Assembly (NCBI GenBank): GCA_001939145.1
Contig: LSRX01000811.1
Coordinates: forward strand, 24,201 to 88,200
Length of the DNA: 64,000 bases
Source: Symbiodinium microadriaticum
Taxonomy: Eukaryota > Sar > Dinophyceae > Suessiales > Symbiodiniaceae
Direction: 5' to 3'
In this document: in pieces, positions 29,401 through 34,330 of the stretch
How positions within the stretch are numbered: the first letter of the stretch is position 1
Layout: each line of letters starts with the position of its first letter
The notes under the pieces: model-generated
What the model was told of the DNA's origin: nothing
Databases searched by the model: none
The model's input: the letters and a program-made list of their open reading frames with translations, nothing else
Position numbers and translations under genes: made by a program

Positions 29401-31893
29401 CCCGTGGCCTAGGGTAACCAAAAGGGCAAGCAATCCCTGAAGGAGGGGCCACCAAGCATGCCTCAACAAGGCCTCAAGAGGGACCGGCGTCCCCGGGCAC
29501 GAAGCATCTATTGGAGATGCGGCAGTGGGGCAAGCACAGAACAGGAGGCCAGCGCTTGCTGTGAATATCATGGGAACCTGTGGTTCATGCGAAACTGAAT
29601 GGCCCCGAGAACGCCTTGATGGAGATCGAGAGCGGACACCACCATGGGGGTTGACATCTGACGAGCTAGCTGACCTCTGCGCAGGAAAAGGGGAACCTGG
29701 ATTATCAGCTTGTTCTCGCTGCCCCCTGTCCGATCCCATATCTGAATCATCTGGGTTGTCTGAGGAGTCAGACAAAGTGTCAGAACTCTCATCCGAGCAA
29801 GTAGCCTCGTCTATATAGCCAAAGACAACCGTATCACCCTCTGAAAGCAACAGGCGACCATCCTCCTCAGGACGCGGCCAGAAGGCAATTTTATGGCAGA
29901 CCGGAGGCCTCAGGCTCAAAAACCTGACCAGTTCGACGGGAGCTACCCGTCGCTCAGGCAGAAAAATATGGGCCAGGGGATTACCCGTTTGTCTAGGATC
30001 AAGGAACACAAGAATGGATTCTCGATCCGAGGAAGGAGTGAGCGGGTAGATGCCCAGAACATCACGACAAGTGACCCCATAGTAGTCCACATTGGTCAGA
30101 GAATTACCGGGCGGAGCCACAATCAACGCAGTGTCCGGGGTCCTCTCAACAAGACCGGTGAGGAATTCCCTGGCACTCGGAACCGGAAATCGGCCTGAAC
30201 TGTATAATGTCGTTTGATCGTGGTGAAGAACCAGAAGGGGACGGTCTACCTGAATCTCAGGCAAATCAGGATCATCATTCCAGCTATTGGGTCTCTCAAT
30301 GCGGTCGGGGAGAGTACCTCGCCAAACTGGACCATGGCCCTCAGGCTGAAATTGTATGACACCACCCGGCACAGCCACAAAGGTGGCATCCGAGGCCAGA
30401 GCCTGCGAATGGCCGTTGACATACACATGCCATCGGTGGAAGCCATGTCGTCTGGATTCACGCACACAATCGCCATATGTCATGCCATTCCAGCAGTAAG
30501 CGGCATAGACAGGACCCCCAAGACCCCTGAAATCCCAAACTATCACCTGCATGCTAGTGGCCTCTAGCCAGATAGGCACCACAAGCACCGATGCATAGTC
30601 GGATCCCAAATGTGGGAAAGTTGGGACAACCCGGAAGGAAAAGCGCATCCGCAGAGAGTTAAGGCCTCTCCGAGCTTGAGTGAGGATGGTCTGGAGATCA
30701 CTGGGCATTCTTAGCGCCATCTGCACAATTTCCGACTGATAATGAGGCGCCAAGACATAGAAGATCCCAGTCACAAAAGAGCTGTTATCTTCAGCCTCCT
30801 CTTCCTCGTCATTGAGAGGGGGTACAGGCAGATCCTCAGAGTTATCAAGTGGAGCACTCAGAACACAAGAGTGCGCACTAGCCACCTGGCTGAGCCGTAG
30901 CTGAAAATCCAAGTCATAAGGCCCACCATTCGAAGGAGGAGGATCAGGCAGAGGCTCGGGCATCATTCTAGCAGCAGCTATGAGCACATTGACTGCCTCA
31001 CTCCACGGCTTCGGCGCAGCCCATACTTGTATAGGCAACGAAAAACAAGCCAACAAGCAATGGCAAAATCCAAAGTACCCTGAAGAGAAAGCCGTGCCTC
31101 GAGCTCGCGGTTTCCGACCCCCAGTTGCTTTCGGACAAACGCCATGCGAAGGGATGTCAGAAGGACTCCCAAGCTTGTGGCAAACAAGCAGAACCTGAGA
31201 AGGCACTGTCGCAGAAGGGATCGATGCAAACCTGCGCAGGGGGGAGGGACCCCCAGGAATAGCACGGACAAGCGAACGCCACAATGCCACCAGGAACAGC
31301 AACAAGAGCGTAATGTAAAAGGGGCATACAAGCATCCCCAAAGCGTCCAAGAGCGAGTAGGCAAAATTGCAGTCCAGGCCGAGCAGGGCAGATGTCCCCG
31401 AGCCACCGATACATGTTTTAGGCGCTCCTGCTAAGGCACTAGGCTTTCGTGGAAGAGGCATAGCGACAACCGGTGCAAAACTGGTGATGCAGCCAAAAAT
31501 CAAGGCGCAATTGCACGTGTGGGAAGTGGCAGTGGCCGGAATGACCTTCGGACCAAAGCACAAGCACGAACACCGACAAGAAGCCAAATCTCGCACATAA
31601 GATGATGAAGAGGCATGACGAGCCGAAGCCTCGGAAGTGATGCTATAGTGGTGAAGCCCATCACACTTAGCATCCAAAAGTCCAAGGAGCTCGGAAAAGG
31701 GAGAAGACAAAAGTCCATATCCGAACGTTGAAAACAGAGTATGAAGCACACCAGCGGGACATGAAACCTGTACAGCATACCATTCTGTACAGAAGCAATT
31801 CCGCTCATTCAAGCAGTGTCCCAAGGCTCCCAGCCCACAAGAAAAGAGCCAGCAATCGACCTCAGGGGAGAACTGGGCCACAGATAGTCCCAT
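20401..31893 (-). CDS. LINE ORF2: giant polyprotein with triplicated module, RNase H, endonuclease, reverse transcriptase and zinc fingers
   Basis: From the first ATG after ORF1 (31891-31893) the frame runs 3,830 codons to TGA at 20401-20403. Order, in residues of this protein: hydrophobic segment 186-208; module A 377-696; Ser/Asp and Ser/Arg linker; hydrophobic segment 812-835; module B 915-1233; Ser/Gly linker; module C 1304-1620; hydrophobic cluster 1776-1880; RNase H about 2112-2274; exonuclease-endonuclease-phosphatase (EEP) nuclease about 2351-2624; reverse transcriptase about 2839-3299; two zinc fingers 3489-3560; a C-terminal tail of about 270 aa. EEP nuclease and RT are the pair used for target-primed reverse transcription. 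The protein is two to three times the length of usual LINE ORF2 proteins; the extra length is N-terminal. The frame is open upstream to an ATG at 33276 across ORF1, so a -1 frameshift fusion cannot be excluded, but I saw no convincing slippery heptamer in the last 60 nt of ORF1. Possibly cleaved into several products; no protease is recognised. Confidence 0.85.
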   Translation of the reverse strand: MGLSVAQFSPEVDCWLFSCGLGALGHCLNERNCFCTEWYAVQVSCPAGVLHTLFSTFGYGLLSSPFSELLGLLDAKCDGLHHYSITSEASARHASSSSYVRDLASCRCSCLCFGPKVIPATATSHTCNCALIFGCITSFAPVVAMPLPRKPSALAGAPKTCIGGSGTSALLGLDCNFAYSLLDALGMLVCPFYITLLLLFLVALWRSLVRAIPGGPSPLRRFASIPSATVPSQVLLVCHKLGSPSDIPSHGVCPKATGGRKPRARGTAFSSGYFGFCHCLLACFSLPIQVWAAPKPWSEAVNVLIAAARMMPEPLPDPPPSNGGPYDLDFQLRLSQVASAHSCVLSAPLDNSEDLPVPPLNDEEEEAEDNSSFVTGIFYVLAPHYQSEIVQMALRMPSDLQTILTQARRGLNSLRMRFSFRVVPTFPHLGSDYASVLVVPIWLEATSMQVIVWDFRGLGGPVYAAYCWNGMTYGDCVRESRRHGFHRWHVYVNGHSQALASDATFVAVPGGVIQFQPEGHGPVWRGTLPDRIERPNSWNDDPDLPEIQVDRPLLVLHHDQTTLYSSGRFPVPSAREFLTGLVERTPDTALIVAPPGNSLTNVDYYGVTCRDVLGIYPLTPSSDRESILVFLDPRQTGNPLAHIFLPERRVAPVELVRFLSLRPPVCHKIAFWPRPEEDGRLLLSEGDTVVFGYIDEATCSDESSDTLSDSSDNPDDSDMGSDRGQREQADNPGSPFPAQRSASSSDVNPHGGVRSRSPSRRSRGHSVSHEPQVPMIFTASAGLLFCACPTAASPIDASCPGTPVPLEALLRHAWWPLLQGLLALLVTLGHGILLWFRYQPLRAPALTLANVCRLLVEPVGRNAEEQRCIDTLRSLTASLGGPWLPRLPFFGLGPAAPEELALPDPGDAEMAQPRPVCCAIFKHDYLPERVTVVVPLPATEDELVSALLSARTPDMRELFPILSPIVPQHGAGNALFYARPLWGPGFLSVCLDTSAFDGRIFMGYVANYATKSDLIRKANLPPNVGPDVWVGFDTESLVDGILVHMVSGLLIRFTPAGERPPELCSLGLLLLQPDRWSSTPAFPIPSVEGAYCLVKDDSCTLFLADTRFPAHLHQQLSAATGIDQANMRIFAAQPCPSDVMLDGVLCKAVLAVGEQRDHLCMRPWRLVLLDCRPMESGWQACMALDGRLNLDSLLEAFCEEAPLGWCARIISQPQQTGFLQTVPGQTLVLCFAPGSLTLMRGGMPSQEGPAGDSGWVDSGSSSGVQRQVASNASSSSSAFAPGAGSAHVDIQGSLATTTGHRPTAMHFLLLTQGYSPELVSLYVDPPASVDEVRTLIDGQREAHGRSRFPHLIFAPVQPSMSFACVLAMPVWTAQAVPILIMCYASPVRVLSVLAMPSLTVQDVLGLAGVHSTDVHVYLLDIPWALLGDARIDVRSGDLITICPVGHPRIPPLSLERMLAAAEGWHSEPQLPGPYDRLAWVLVNQACHRIALSAHGGPSLRDLFALRVSAAPDDHVVLPAVPAIRDHVHQGIPSSQVFVASRPSGVDVVYIVDMRPILFDMVFASARGGRVDVAELCRGYRIRCPHGFCIRLYGGSSPPGAANHVRFVHPGQVLTLEFHPARSSAGQGPQVFRPPSDDDGSGSDDPDSNVEGGDPSEPTPAAIGSSGSGDAGTGSTAAPSTGGSLARTFCLWGGLLSRLVDMWNSSHVDHAISDGSCWATSVALPNQWGFNPASDVFALRTFRGWFAVCAFPQVAADARSRVVMWFTGRCQEALVVGSQWLTPVLLLCILTGFMQSAVCPFKGVVQPPLRAATLSVSCVDLCAFLITWACRPVRSAALAIVSVAAGFTYVLGAVVVFCLRRSRCPLLMGLLLLLLIVPAGAVRLDDVQIRCSREGDEQSVRTFMQTLPRPLAPSRSRLWPGSVEPAQAVRDLSLGPLPTVGSSCDDMPVAGDELCTLLEESVWHPASEAFYMACTLMETLEEHFHGSASRGGSVRSPASPLGSGSGRVVVCLAKELCDRYSPATHFDGAFSSVEEPKGSGVSSGFLSDVPQPAGPQVFDLTRQRCLLPGDPLVVQRFFARTNFASLLGAPTGLDKPHRFRAWLDAGTVGRSPSPAEVLVLTSNGSFRADNSAAGWGLVVSIRGSDDASGQFVGCLYGSLAPFLCFLGGSQTPDAYDAEVAGLVWCAAVLAQLPVSGRVVVRADNISALWGVEGTPQMRASPLCLAARSLHAAIGVASSGRVCYEHVRGHSGEPANELADALAVLGATGQASMSPFRLPISDFLRDDALVARWLPHFAMSLKRAPELPCLETGAFSWTCEPGSPVHPPAFSMRPFLRAFPSADSDASVSEFGAWLELRMTTYNALSLMDGAKERSAGLHGLAGRPTLLQQSLIAAGVHIAGLQECRTPAGTLRCGQYTRFSSGCDANSCFGNELWVCADGPCDPSSVVVLHSTPTVLIAHARVGMHKVHILVGHAPHRGHTLEVRREWWSNVAHLCHSYPRNVPWIFLLDGNCRLGSRETSAVGCHQADEEDDAGALLNDLLLGLDMCVPSTFASCMLGEGGTLFQKRSGTLDRSDYVCIPHVWLQGGCHAWVDPSIAVGHACIDHLAAVLLCSLPPSGGNAPRSRAVRLDAQALTAPANRAKVEQIILDAPRPAWGTEVSEHAAEVVDYLYNALCEQFPLPKRRLRASFFSEETTALHQAVAALRHAVRTRTQALRHTYFRCVLQAFRGPDVDFTSLFSGSWLWDLRVRLGHNCMLLRRFGRRLRFTCKADKAAHLSSLSDEVAQAPYAEVHRAVHRVLRPRKYRKSSCAPLPKLLKADGSLCQTAEEMADTWREHFRILEGGITVTAADLVTRCRSSQTAADRPDILDAACMPSWLSLEASFRHSAPRKASGPDLLSPSICRAFSVPLTELFWPLLLKSICYASEPAGLKGGVLFHIDKGKPGARSECAAHRGILAQSCLSKVFHRSLRGLVVDHWCKNSMPLQVGGKSGCSAAFGHLCSRSVLSFAKSTGMSAGLLFVDLQSAYYAVIRETVLGGGLSDRPIGVIADALGLDADDLQILKYYVEEEPILHQQHASPLLLSMARELHRQTWFVLSEDSRAAIVETQRGTRPGGTLADVLFNVLFAKVLARRRQSASSSFSPQVPWNGVRTPFPDEAMPCDQTIQVTDIAYADDLCTPVVCSAAGALRGAVSCMTADTMDVLTPHALRPNLGPTKTAAVFAPLGQGSRQSRREAFVQLKGRVPIWPESKGLLWLDLVPRYRHLGSLVSHDGKMGPEIRHRLALAASAFKEGKRKLFACKAIPLQKRALLFRTHVLSVLLSGAGTWPLLAKGEWQTFKGGILGLYRQLLCLRATGDWHHTEAQLYSQVGLPSAEALLNAERLRLLCQLVRNAPDHIWALVAWNRPLQDGLSVACDWLYSQVGSTVSLGPVAANWLEWSSYIQSRPGHWKGLIRRAEASDVERQHLRARVDRTIREAWAPAAPLPLSPLAEMDQACLLCGLAFSTQQQWGAHAQRKHGYRNSATRLAIGRQCLSCGTLYASQARLKTHLLASASCRHYLETLPRDSAVVNGKDEGHSQAPPVCTAGSKPAREEGIDLCHDLLAALGKIEVADDQEIYDLVASFVAPLPVLRRTLQLWIASLFPGALLSSAEDVLLVLKPDLLCSRVCGRVPECPVGRDFEPCIAQPAHCPLSLSGPVFYTGVCDAGWLAHWQLSLLPTTQLDLVALDSLPAKCSGLCISLPTPPQHADSFLSPGPLPLRILRLVSSWTSGFLASLPHALRVASQGIPVLLRVPVRSEQLMPISTWLTRTAAEFEGGHAFNCFTVEFIAKGTSL
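21217..21429 (-). other. Two zinc fingers near the C-terminus of ORF2
   Basis: The first finger is C-x2-C-x12-H-x4-H starting at Cys3493 (CLLCGLAFSTQQQWGAHAQ). The second starts at Cys3529 with C-x2-C-x12-H followed by Cys/His (C2HC-like, CLSCGTLYASQARLKTHLL). A C-terminal finger in LINE proteins commonly contacts nucleic acid. About 270 residues of unrecognised sequence follow to the stop. Confidence 0.75.
21997..23379 (-). other. Reverse transcriptase domain of ORF2
   Basis: Residues about 2839-3299. The SGPD motif (Asp2894) starts the fingers; FVDLQSAYYAV carries the first catalytic Asp (3020); RGTRPGGTLADVLFNV is the RT B-type motif; IAYADD (Tyr3170, Asp3172, Asp3173) is the catalytic YxDD box; downstream RYRHLGSLVS and a helical Lys/Arg-rich stretch fit the thumb of LINE RTs. 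All catalytic Asp residues are present. It would synthesise cDNA at the nicked target. Confidence 0.92.
24022..24843 (-). other. AP-type (EEP superfamily) endonuclease domain of ORF2
   Basis: Residues about 2351-2624. Motifs in order: MTTYNAL (strand with conserved Asn), GLQEC (catalytic Glu2402), a HAPH motif, LLDGNCR (Asp2508 and Asn2510), an SDYV motif, and IDHLAAV (Asp2603 and His2604). This is the complete catalytic set of the exonuclease-endonuclease-phosphatase family that nicks target DNA in LINEs. The domain looks functional. Confidence 0.85.
25072..25560 (-). other. RNase H domain of ORF2
   Basis: Residues about 2112-2274. Recognisable order: LTSNGSF then AGWG (first strand), DAEVAGL (Glu2177), VRADNISAL (Asp2202), and HVRGHSG followed by NELADALA (Asp2258). 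These fit the catalytic positions of type I RNase H except that the first acidic residue of the usual TDGS motif is Asn here (Asn2122 in TSNGS). The domain would remove the RNA template strand after reverse transcription; with the Asn its activity is in doubt. It lies upstream of the endonuclease, whereas in I- and R1-type LINEs with RNase H it follows the RT. Confidence 0.75.
26254..26568 (-). other. Hydrophobic cluster of ORF2 (three to five membrane-like segments)
   Basis: Residues 1776-1880 of ORF2 contain WLTPVLLLCILTGFM, then CVDLCAFLITWAC, then ALAIVSVAAGFTYVLGAVVV, then LLMGLLLLLLIVPAGAV, separated by short loops with Arg (RPVRS, RRSRC). This is a compact multi-helix membrane-type region between module C and the RNase H domain. 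Such segments are not a normal part of LINE ORF2 proteins. Confidence 0.55.
27034..27984 (-). other. ORF2 module C, third copy of the ~320-aa repeat
   Basis: Residues about 1304-1620 of ORF2. It opens with AMHFLLLTQGYSPELV, has AMPVW (Trp1371), DLITICPVG (Pro1443) and HPGQVLTL (Gly1610). The start-to-Trp distance is the same as in module B. It is followed by an acidic Asp/Ser linker, a Gly/Ser/Thr-rich stretch and then the hydrophobic cluster. The copies have diverged too far for a DNA-level repeat to be seen, so the triplication is old. Function unknown. Confidence 0.6.
28195..29151 (-). other. ORF2 module B, second copy of the ~320-aa repeat
   Basis: Residues about 915-1233 of ORF2. It opens with CCAIFKHDYLPERVTV, has ARPLW (Trp982), LLIRFTPAG (Pro1055) and VPGQTLVL (Gly1224). 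Spacing is Trp to Pro 73 and Pro to Gly 169, against 75 and 169 in module A and 72 and 167 in module C. It is preceded by a hydrophobic segment (812-835) and followed by a Ser/Gly/Ala-rich linker of about 70 residues. Function unknown. Confidence 0.6.
29389..29460 (-). other. Hydrophobic, membrane-segment-like stretch 2 of ORF2
   Basis: Residues 812-835 of ORF2 contain LLQGLLALLVTLGHGILLWF followed by Arg, between modules A and B. A shorter hydrophobic run (MIFTASAGLLFCAC) lies just before it at about 29530-29572. It fits a membrane helix. Confidence 0.5.
29806..30765 (-). other. ORF2 module A, first copy of an unrecognised ~320-aa repeat
   Basis: Residues about 377-696 of ORF2. It opens with IFYVLAPHYQSEIV, has the landmark VVPIW (Trp442), then VIQFQPEG (Pro517) and closes with SEGDTVVFG (Gly686). 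Modules B and C have matching landmarks at almost the same spacing. It follows a strongly acidic stretch (a run of Glu) and is followed by a Ser/Asp-rich and then Ser/Arg-rich linker. I do not recognise the fold. It is predicted from composition to be a mostly beta, soluble domain with many Val, Leu and Pro residues. Confidence 0.6.
31270..31338 (-). other. Hydrophobic, membrane-segment-like stretch 1 of ORF2
   Basis: Residues 186-208 of ORF2 include FYITLLLLFLVALW, flanked on the C-terminal side by Arg residues. Length and composition fit a transmembrane helix. A second, weaker hydrophobic stretch follows at about 31020-31090 (ends in LPIQVWAAP, signal-anchor-like). Topology is not deducible by eye. 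Confidence 0.5.
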
Positions 31894-33276
31894 TGCTATC
31901 CTAGGCACCGGCTCCCATAAGGTATTGCTAGGCTCTTGTCGAGGAGCTCGATCCTTGGACACTGCAGCCTTCACTCCAGGTTCGCGAAACCTGGAGATGT
32001 TTCGACATCGAGAGTGTTGTCGTCGTCCTGCATCGAGTGGATCTCCGGTCCAGGTCCCGTCGGGCCAGTGTTGGCAGCCTGTCCAGAATGTGTTGTCAGA
32101 CCACCAGGAGGTTCGGGTGGCTTGCCTGTAGCAGGAGGCGCAGCTGTCTGACGGAAAGGCCGCATAGCCGGACCAGTATTCTCTGTCGCCTGGAAAGGTT
32201 CGCGAGCCCGCTTCGCATCCAGCTTGTGCCCCAAGGACGGGCCTTCGGCACCAAGTCGCTCGGGATGAGTATGGACACCCTCTCTGGCACCAGCACCTTC
32301 TTTCAAGTGCATATGCCCACCATCTGCCATAGCAGGGTGTCCAGGAATGTGGGGCGCCACCACAGGTCCTGGCACACCTTGGGATCGTTCCGGAATCAGG
32401 CTCTGAGGCAAAGGTGAAGAGGTCGGATAAGGAGAAACCCGAGCATTGACACCGCTTGGCGAGAGGGCACTGTATGCGGAACCCTCCGGCGCCTTGGGCT
32501 CCGACTGGACACCTTGCCCCGGGGGCGCTGAAAAAGCCATCTCCACCTTGCTCTGCACATTGGGCACCATAGGAGCAGGCGGTGGGGGGACTGGAGGCCC
32601 GGGAGCGGCCAGTCCTGGCGGAGCAGGGGCAGCCGCACGCTGAGTAACTCCCGCTTGCTGCTGTGATTGTCCCCGGAGCTGCATTGCCGCATGAGCCATG
32701 TACTCCCAGATCTCCCTGGGAACTGTCGGTGGCCCATCCATGTTCACATCCTCCGCCATCAGGGCATTCCAAGCAGCGTTGTCGCCCTCTCCTGCACCAC
32801 CTCCTGTCAGGAAGCAATTGTCGGCTGCCTTCTGAATAGCATGTTGATCCACCTGGGCGGCTTCCTGAGCCGCAAGGAGCTCCTGCTCCAAGCTCTGGAC
32901 TGCGGCTGCATGTCTCTCCTTCTCTTGTGCAAAAGAAGCCTTGAGGTCTCTGGTGTACTGTTGCCACTGTGCATCCTTGAGCTCGATGTCCCGCTTCAGC
33001 TTCGCGACACGGTTCGAAGATTTGCGGGCTGCATTGACTGCATACTGCACACTTTGCACAAGGCTCATTCCCTGCGAACCGGCTGAGGGAGTGCCGGTTC
33101 TCGTCTCCTTCAAGACCGTGATCTTCTTGTCGTCCTGGTCCACCCTCACACTGTCGTAGGAGGGGAAAGGATTCCGCGATGCACTCGGCTGCCGATCGTC
33201 CCAGTTCGAACGTGACTGCTTTGCACCACGCCACATAGACCAGGAAGGGGAGTAGTTGCCGCCTTGTTTGGGCCAT
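31894..33276 (-). other. Open -1 frame overlapping ORF1, upstream of the preferred ORF2 start
   Basis: The ORF2 frame continues without a stop for 461 codons above the preferred ATG, across nearly all of ORF1, to an ATG at 33274-33276. Its translation is rich in Cys, Gly, Ser, Arg and Trp and has no domain that I recognise, which is typical of an out-of-frame reading of GC-rich coding DNA. It may be a by-product of ORF1 codon usage, a true overprinted peptide, or a remnant of a fused reading. I prefer the first explanation. Confidence 0.3.
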
Positions 33277-33308
33277 TTATCCTTATTCCAGCTCTGCTGC
33301 TTACCCAT
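31971..33308 (-). CDS. LINE ORF1, gag-like coiled-coil and proline-rich protein
   Basis: A 445-aa reading frame at the 5' end of the element. The first ATG in frame is at 33308 (protein begins MGKQQSWNKD); the frame is open further upstream to a TAG at 33492-33494 but has only a TTG before this ATG. Residues about 10-60 are rich in Trp, Lys, Arg and Gln. Residues about 85-162 are a charged helical stretch with heptad-like spacing (coiled coil, as in ORF1 proteins of many LINEs). Residues about 215-330 are very rich in Pro and Ala, and the C-terminus is acidic. I see no CCHC zinc knuckle and no RRM that I can name. By analogy it would bind the element RNA and form the RNP; that role is inferred from position and composition. 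It ends with TGA at 31971-31973, 77 nt before the first likely ORF2 ATG. Confidence 0.75.
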   Translation of the reverse strand: MGKQQSWNKDKWPKQGGNYSPSWSMWRGAKQSRSNWDDRQPSASRNPFPSYDSVRVDQDDKKITVLKETRTGTPSAGSQGMSLVQSVQYAVNAARKSSNRVAKLKRDIELKDAQWQQYTRDLKASFAQEKERHAAAVQSLEQELLAAQEAAQVDQHAIQKAADNCFLTGGGAGEGDNAAWNALMAEDVNMDGPPTVPREIWEYMAHAAMQLRGQSQQQAGVTQRAAAPAPPGLAAPGPPVPPPPAPMVPNVQSKVEMAFSAPPGQGVQSEPKAPEGSAYSALSPSGVNARVSPYPTSSPLPQSLIPERSQGVPGPVVAPHIPGHPAMADGGHMHLKEGAGAREGVHTHPERLGAEGPSLGHKLDAKRAREPFQATENTGPAMRPFRQTAAPPATGKPPEPPGGLTTHSGQAANTGPTGPGPEIHSMQDDDNTLDVETSPGFANLE

Positions 33309-33556
33309 TTGCTGCAGCCTGGAACGAAATGCAGGATCCACACTGTGGTGGGATTGCAGAAGCCGCAAAGAACGGGAAGATGGCCTCCGTCCTTTGGAAA
33401 TAGTCCTTCTGGCAGACGATCGTTTGGCGCGAAGGCGCCGGTGCCAGGTCGGAGAGCTCTTGCCAGCTGGAATGGCTCGACCTATAGCAATCTACGCACC
33501 TCCAGACGGGTGCTGGGGCCGCAAAATTCCGGTGCTGGTACCGGCGAGTTGGGCCC
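33309..33556 (-). promoter_or_regulatory. 5' leader of the LINE (putative internal promoter region)
   Basis: About 250 nt between the microsatellite and the ORF1 ATG. LINE promoters are usually internal and would have to lie here; I see no TATA-like element or other motif that I can name. The ORF1 frame is open from 33491 downward but without an ATG until 33308. Confidence 0.3.
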
Positions 33557-33590
33557 TATGTATGTATGTATGTATATATATATATATATA
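33557..33590. repeat. (TATG)n(TA)n microsatellite at the LINE 5' side
   Basis: About four TATG units followed by about nine TA units. The same compound type, (ATGT)n then (AT)n, occurs alone at 41467-41529, so this is probably what the element inserted into. Confidence 0.85.
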
Positions 33591-34330
33591 GATATCATAA
33601 CGGCGCAGAATCGAAGTATAGCGCTTAACCATTATACTATATAGATGTAGATATAGATGTAGATATTTAGTCGCTGTAGCAAGGCCTTATAAGAGAACCA
33701 AACACGCCTCTCAAACCGTATAAACCCTGACAGAGACCCGTACAGACACCCAAACCCTATTCTCCCCTCGTGATAAGGCTAAACATAACATTCAGATTTG
33801 TTGACAAAGGGAAAACCAAGAACGCAATTGGGTGATACCTTCGAGAAACCCCGTAGGAACCACACAACCCGAAGTGCAGCCGGCAAGCCTTAAAGGCACC
33901 CTTCTAAGCGAGTATTGTAGACGCTTGATTAACAAACCCACTGCCTCAAAAAGGAGGAGATCCTCATGGTAAAGCCCTGAAAACTATCCTCGACCCTAAA
34001 CCCTAAAAACCCACAAACTCTAAACCCTTAAACCCAACCAAAAGGGTACCACCGGTACACCGATACGGGACTTTCCGAAAATTAGGGTACCTTATTTTGG
34101 CATTGGGGTCCTTATGATAAGGATCCTGCTATTTAGGGTGCTATGTTAGGGTCCCCTATTTTATTAGGGTCCTTATGATTATAATAAGGATCCTACTATT
34201 TAGGGTGCTATGTTAGGGTCCCCTAAACCCTAAACCCTAATCTTCGGAAGGTGCCAGATCATCAGAGGAGGAATCTGAGTCGAAGGCCGTAGATCGCGGT
34301 CAACTCGAGGTCCTGTCAGGGTGACCCTTT
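33591..34330. other. Unique flank of the LINE, 5' side, with a tandem duplication
   Basis: No gene. Two tandem copies of a 55-62 bp unit (GGTCCTTATGAT...AAGGATCCT, then ATTTAGGGTGCTATGTTAGG) lie at about 34105-34226. A CCCTAAA block is at 33990-34030. Confidence 0.5.
33615..33638 (-). other. tRNA-arm-like hairpin next to the LINE 5' side
   Basis: The minus strand reads AGTATA, a 12-nt loop ATGGTTAAGCGC, and TATACT: a perfect 6-bp stem. The loop resembles a tRNA D-arm (A-box) and TTCGATTC, a B-box-like string, follows at once. There is no anticodon arm, so this is not a functional tRNA; it may be a relic or chance. Confidence 0.2.

Larger units (their letters stand above)
20379..33556 (-). 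mobile_element. Giant LINE-like non-LTR retrotransposon, apparently intact
   Basis: About 13.2 kb read on the minus strand: a leader of about 250 nt, ORF1, a giant ORF2 in the -1 frame and a 3' untranslated part of only about 20 nt. Both ends run into the same tetranucleotide repeat, TATG on the plus strand (20356-20378 and 33557-33575). Reverse transcriptase, AP-type endonuclease and RNase H motifs are readable in ORF2 and there are no LTRs, which identifies a LINE-type element. No stop or frameshift breaks either ORF, so the copy looks recent. Unlike the DNA on both sides, I see no TTTAGGG/CCCTAAA array inside it, which also suggests that it arrived after the flanks acquired theirs. The exact ends are uncertain by some bases because the microsatellite hides any target-site duplication. 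Confidence 0.88.

Noticed and set aside
31971..32040. -1 frameshift slippery heptamer at the end of ORF1
   Set aside because: No X-XXY-YYZ heptamer in the right phase is visible in the last 60 nt, so re-initiation at 31893 is the simpler reading.
20401..33276. Single 4,291-aa protein starting at 33276
   Set aside because: The first 461 codons lie over ORF1 in another frame, are Cys/Gly/Ser/Arg/Trp-rich and show no domain, while ORF1 itself has a coherent coiled-coil and proline-rich layout. Start at 31893 preferred, with the longer form left open.
31971..33368. ORF1 start at 33368
   Set aside because: The codon there is TTG; the first in-frame ATG is at 33308.
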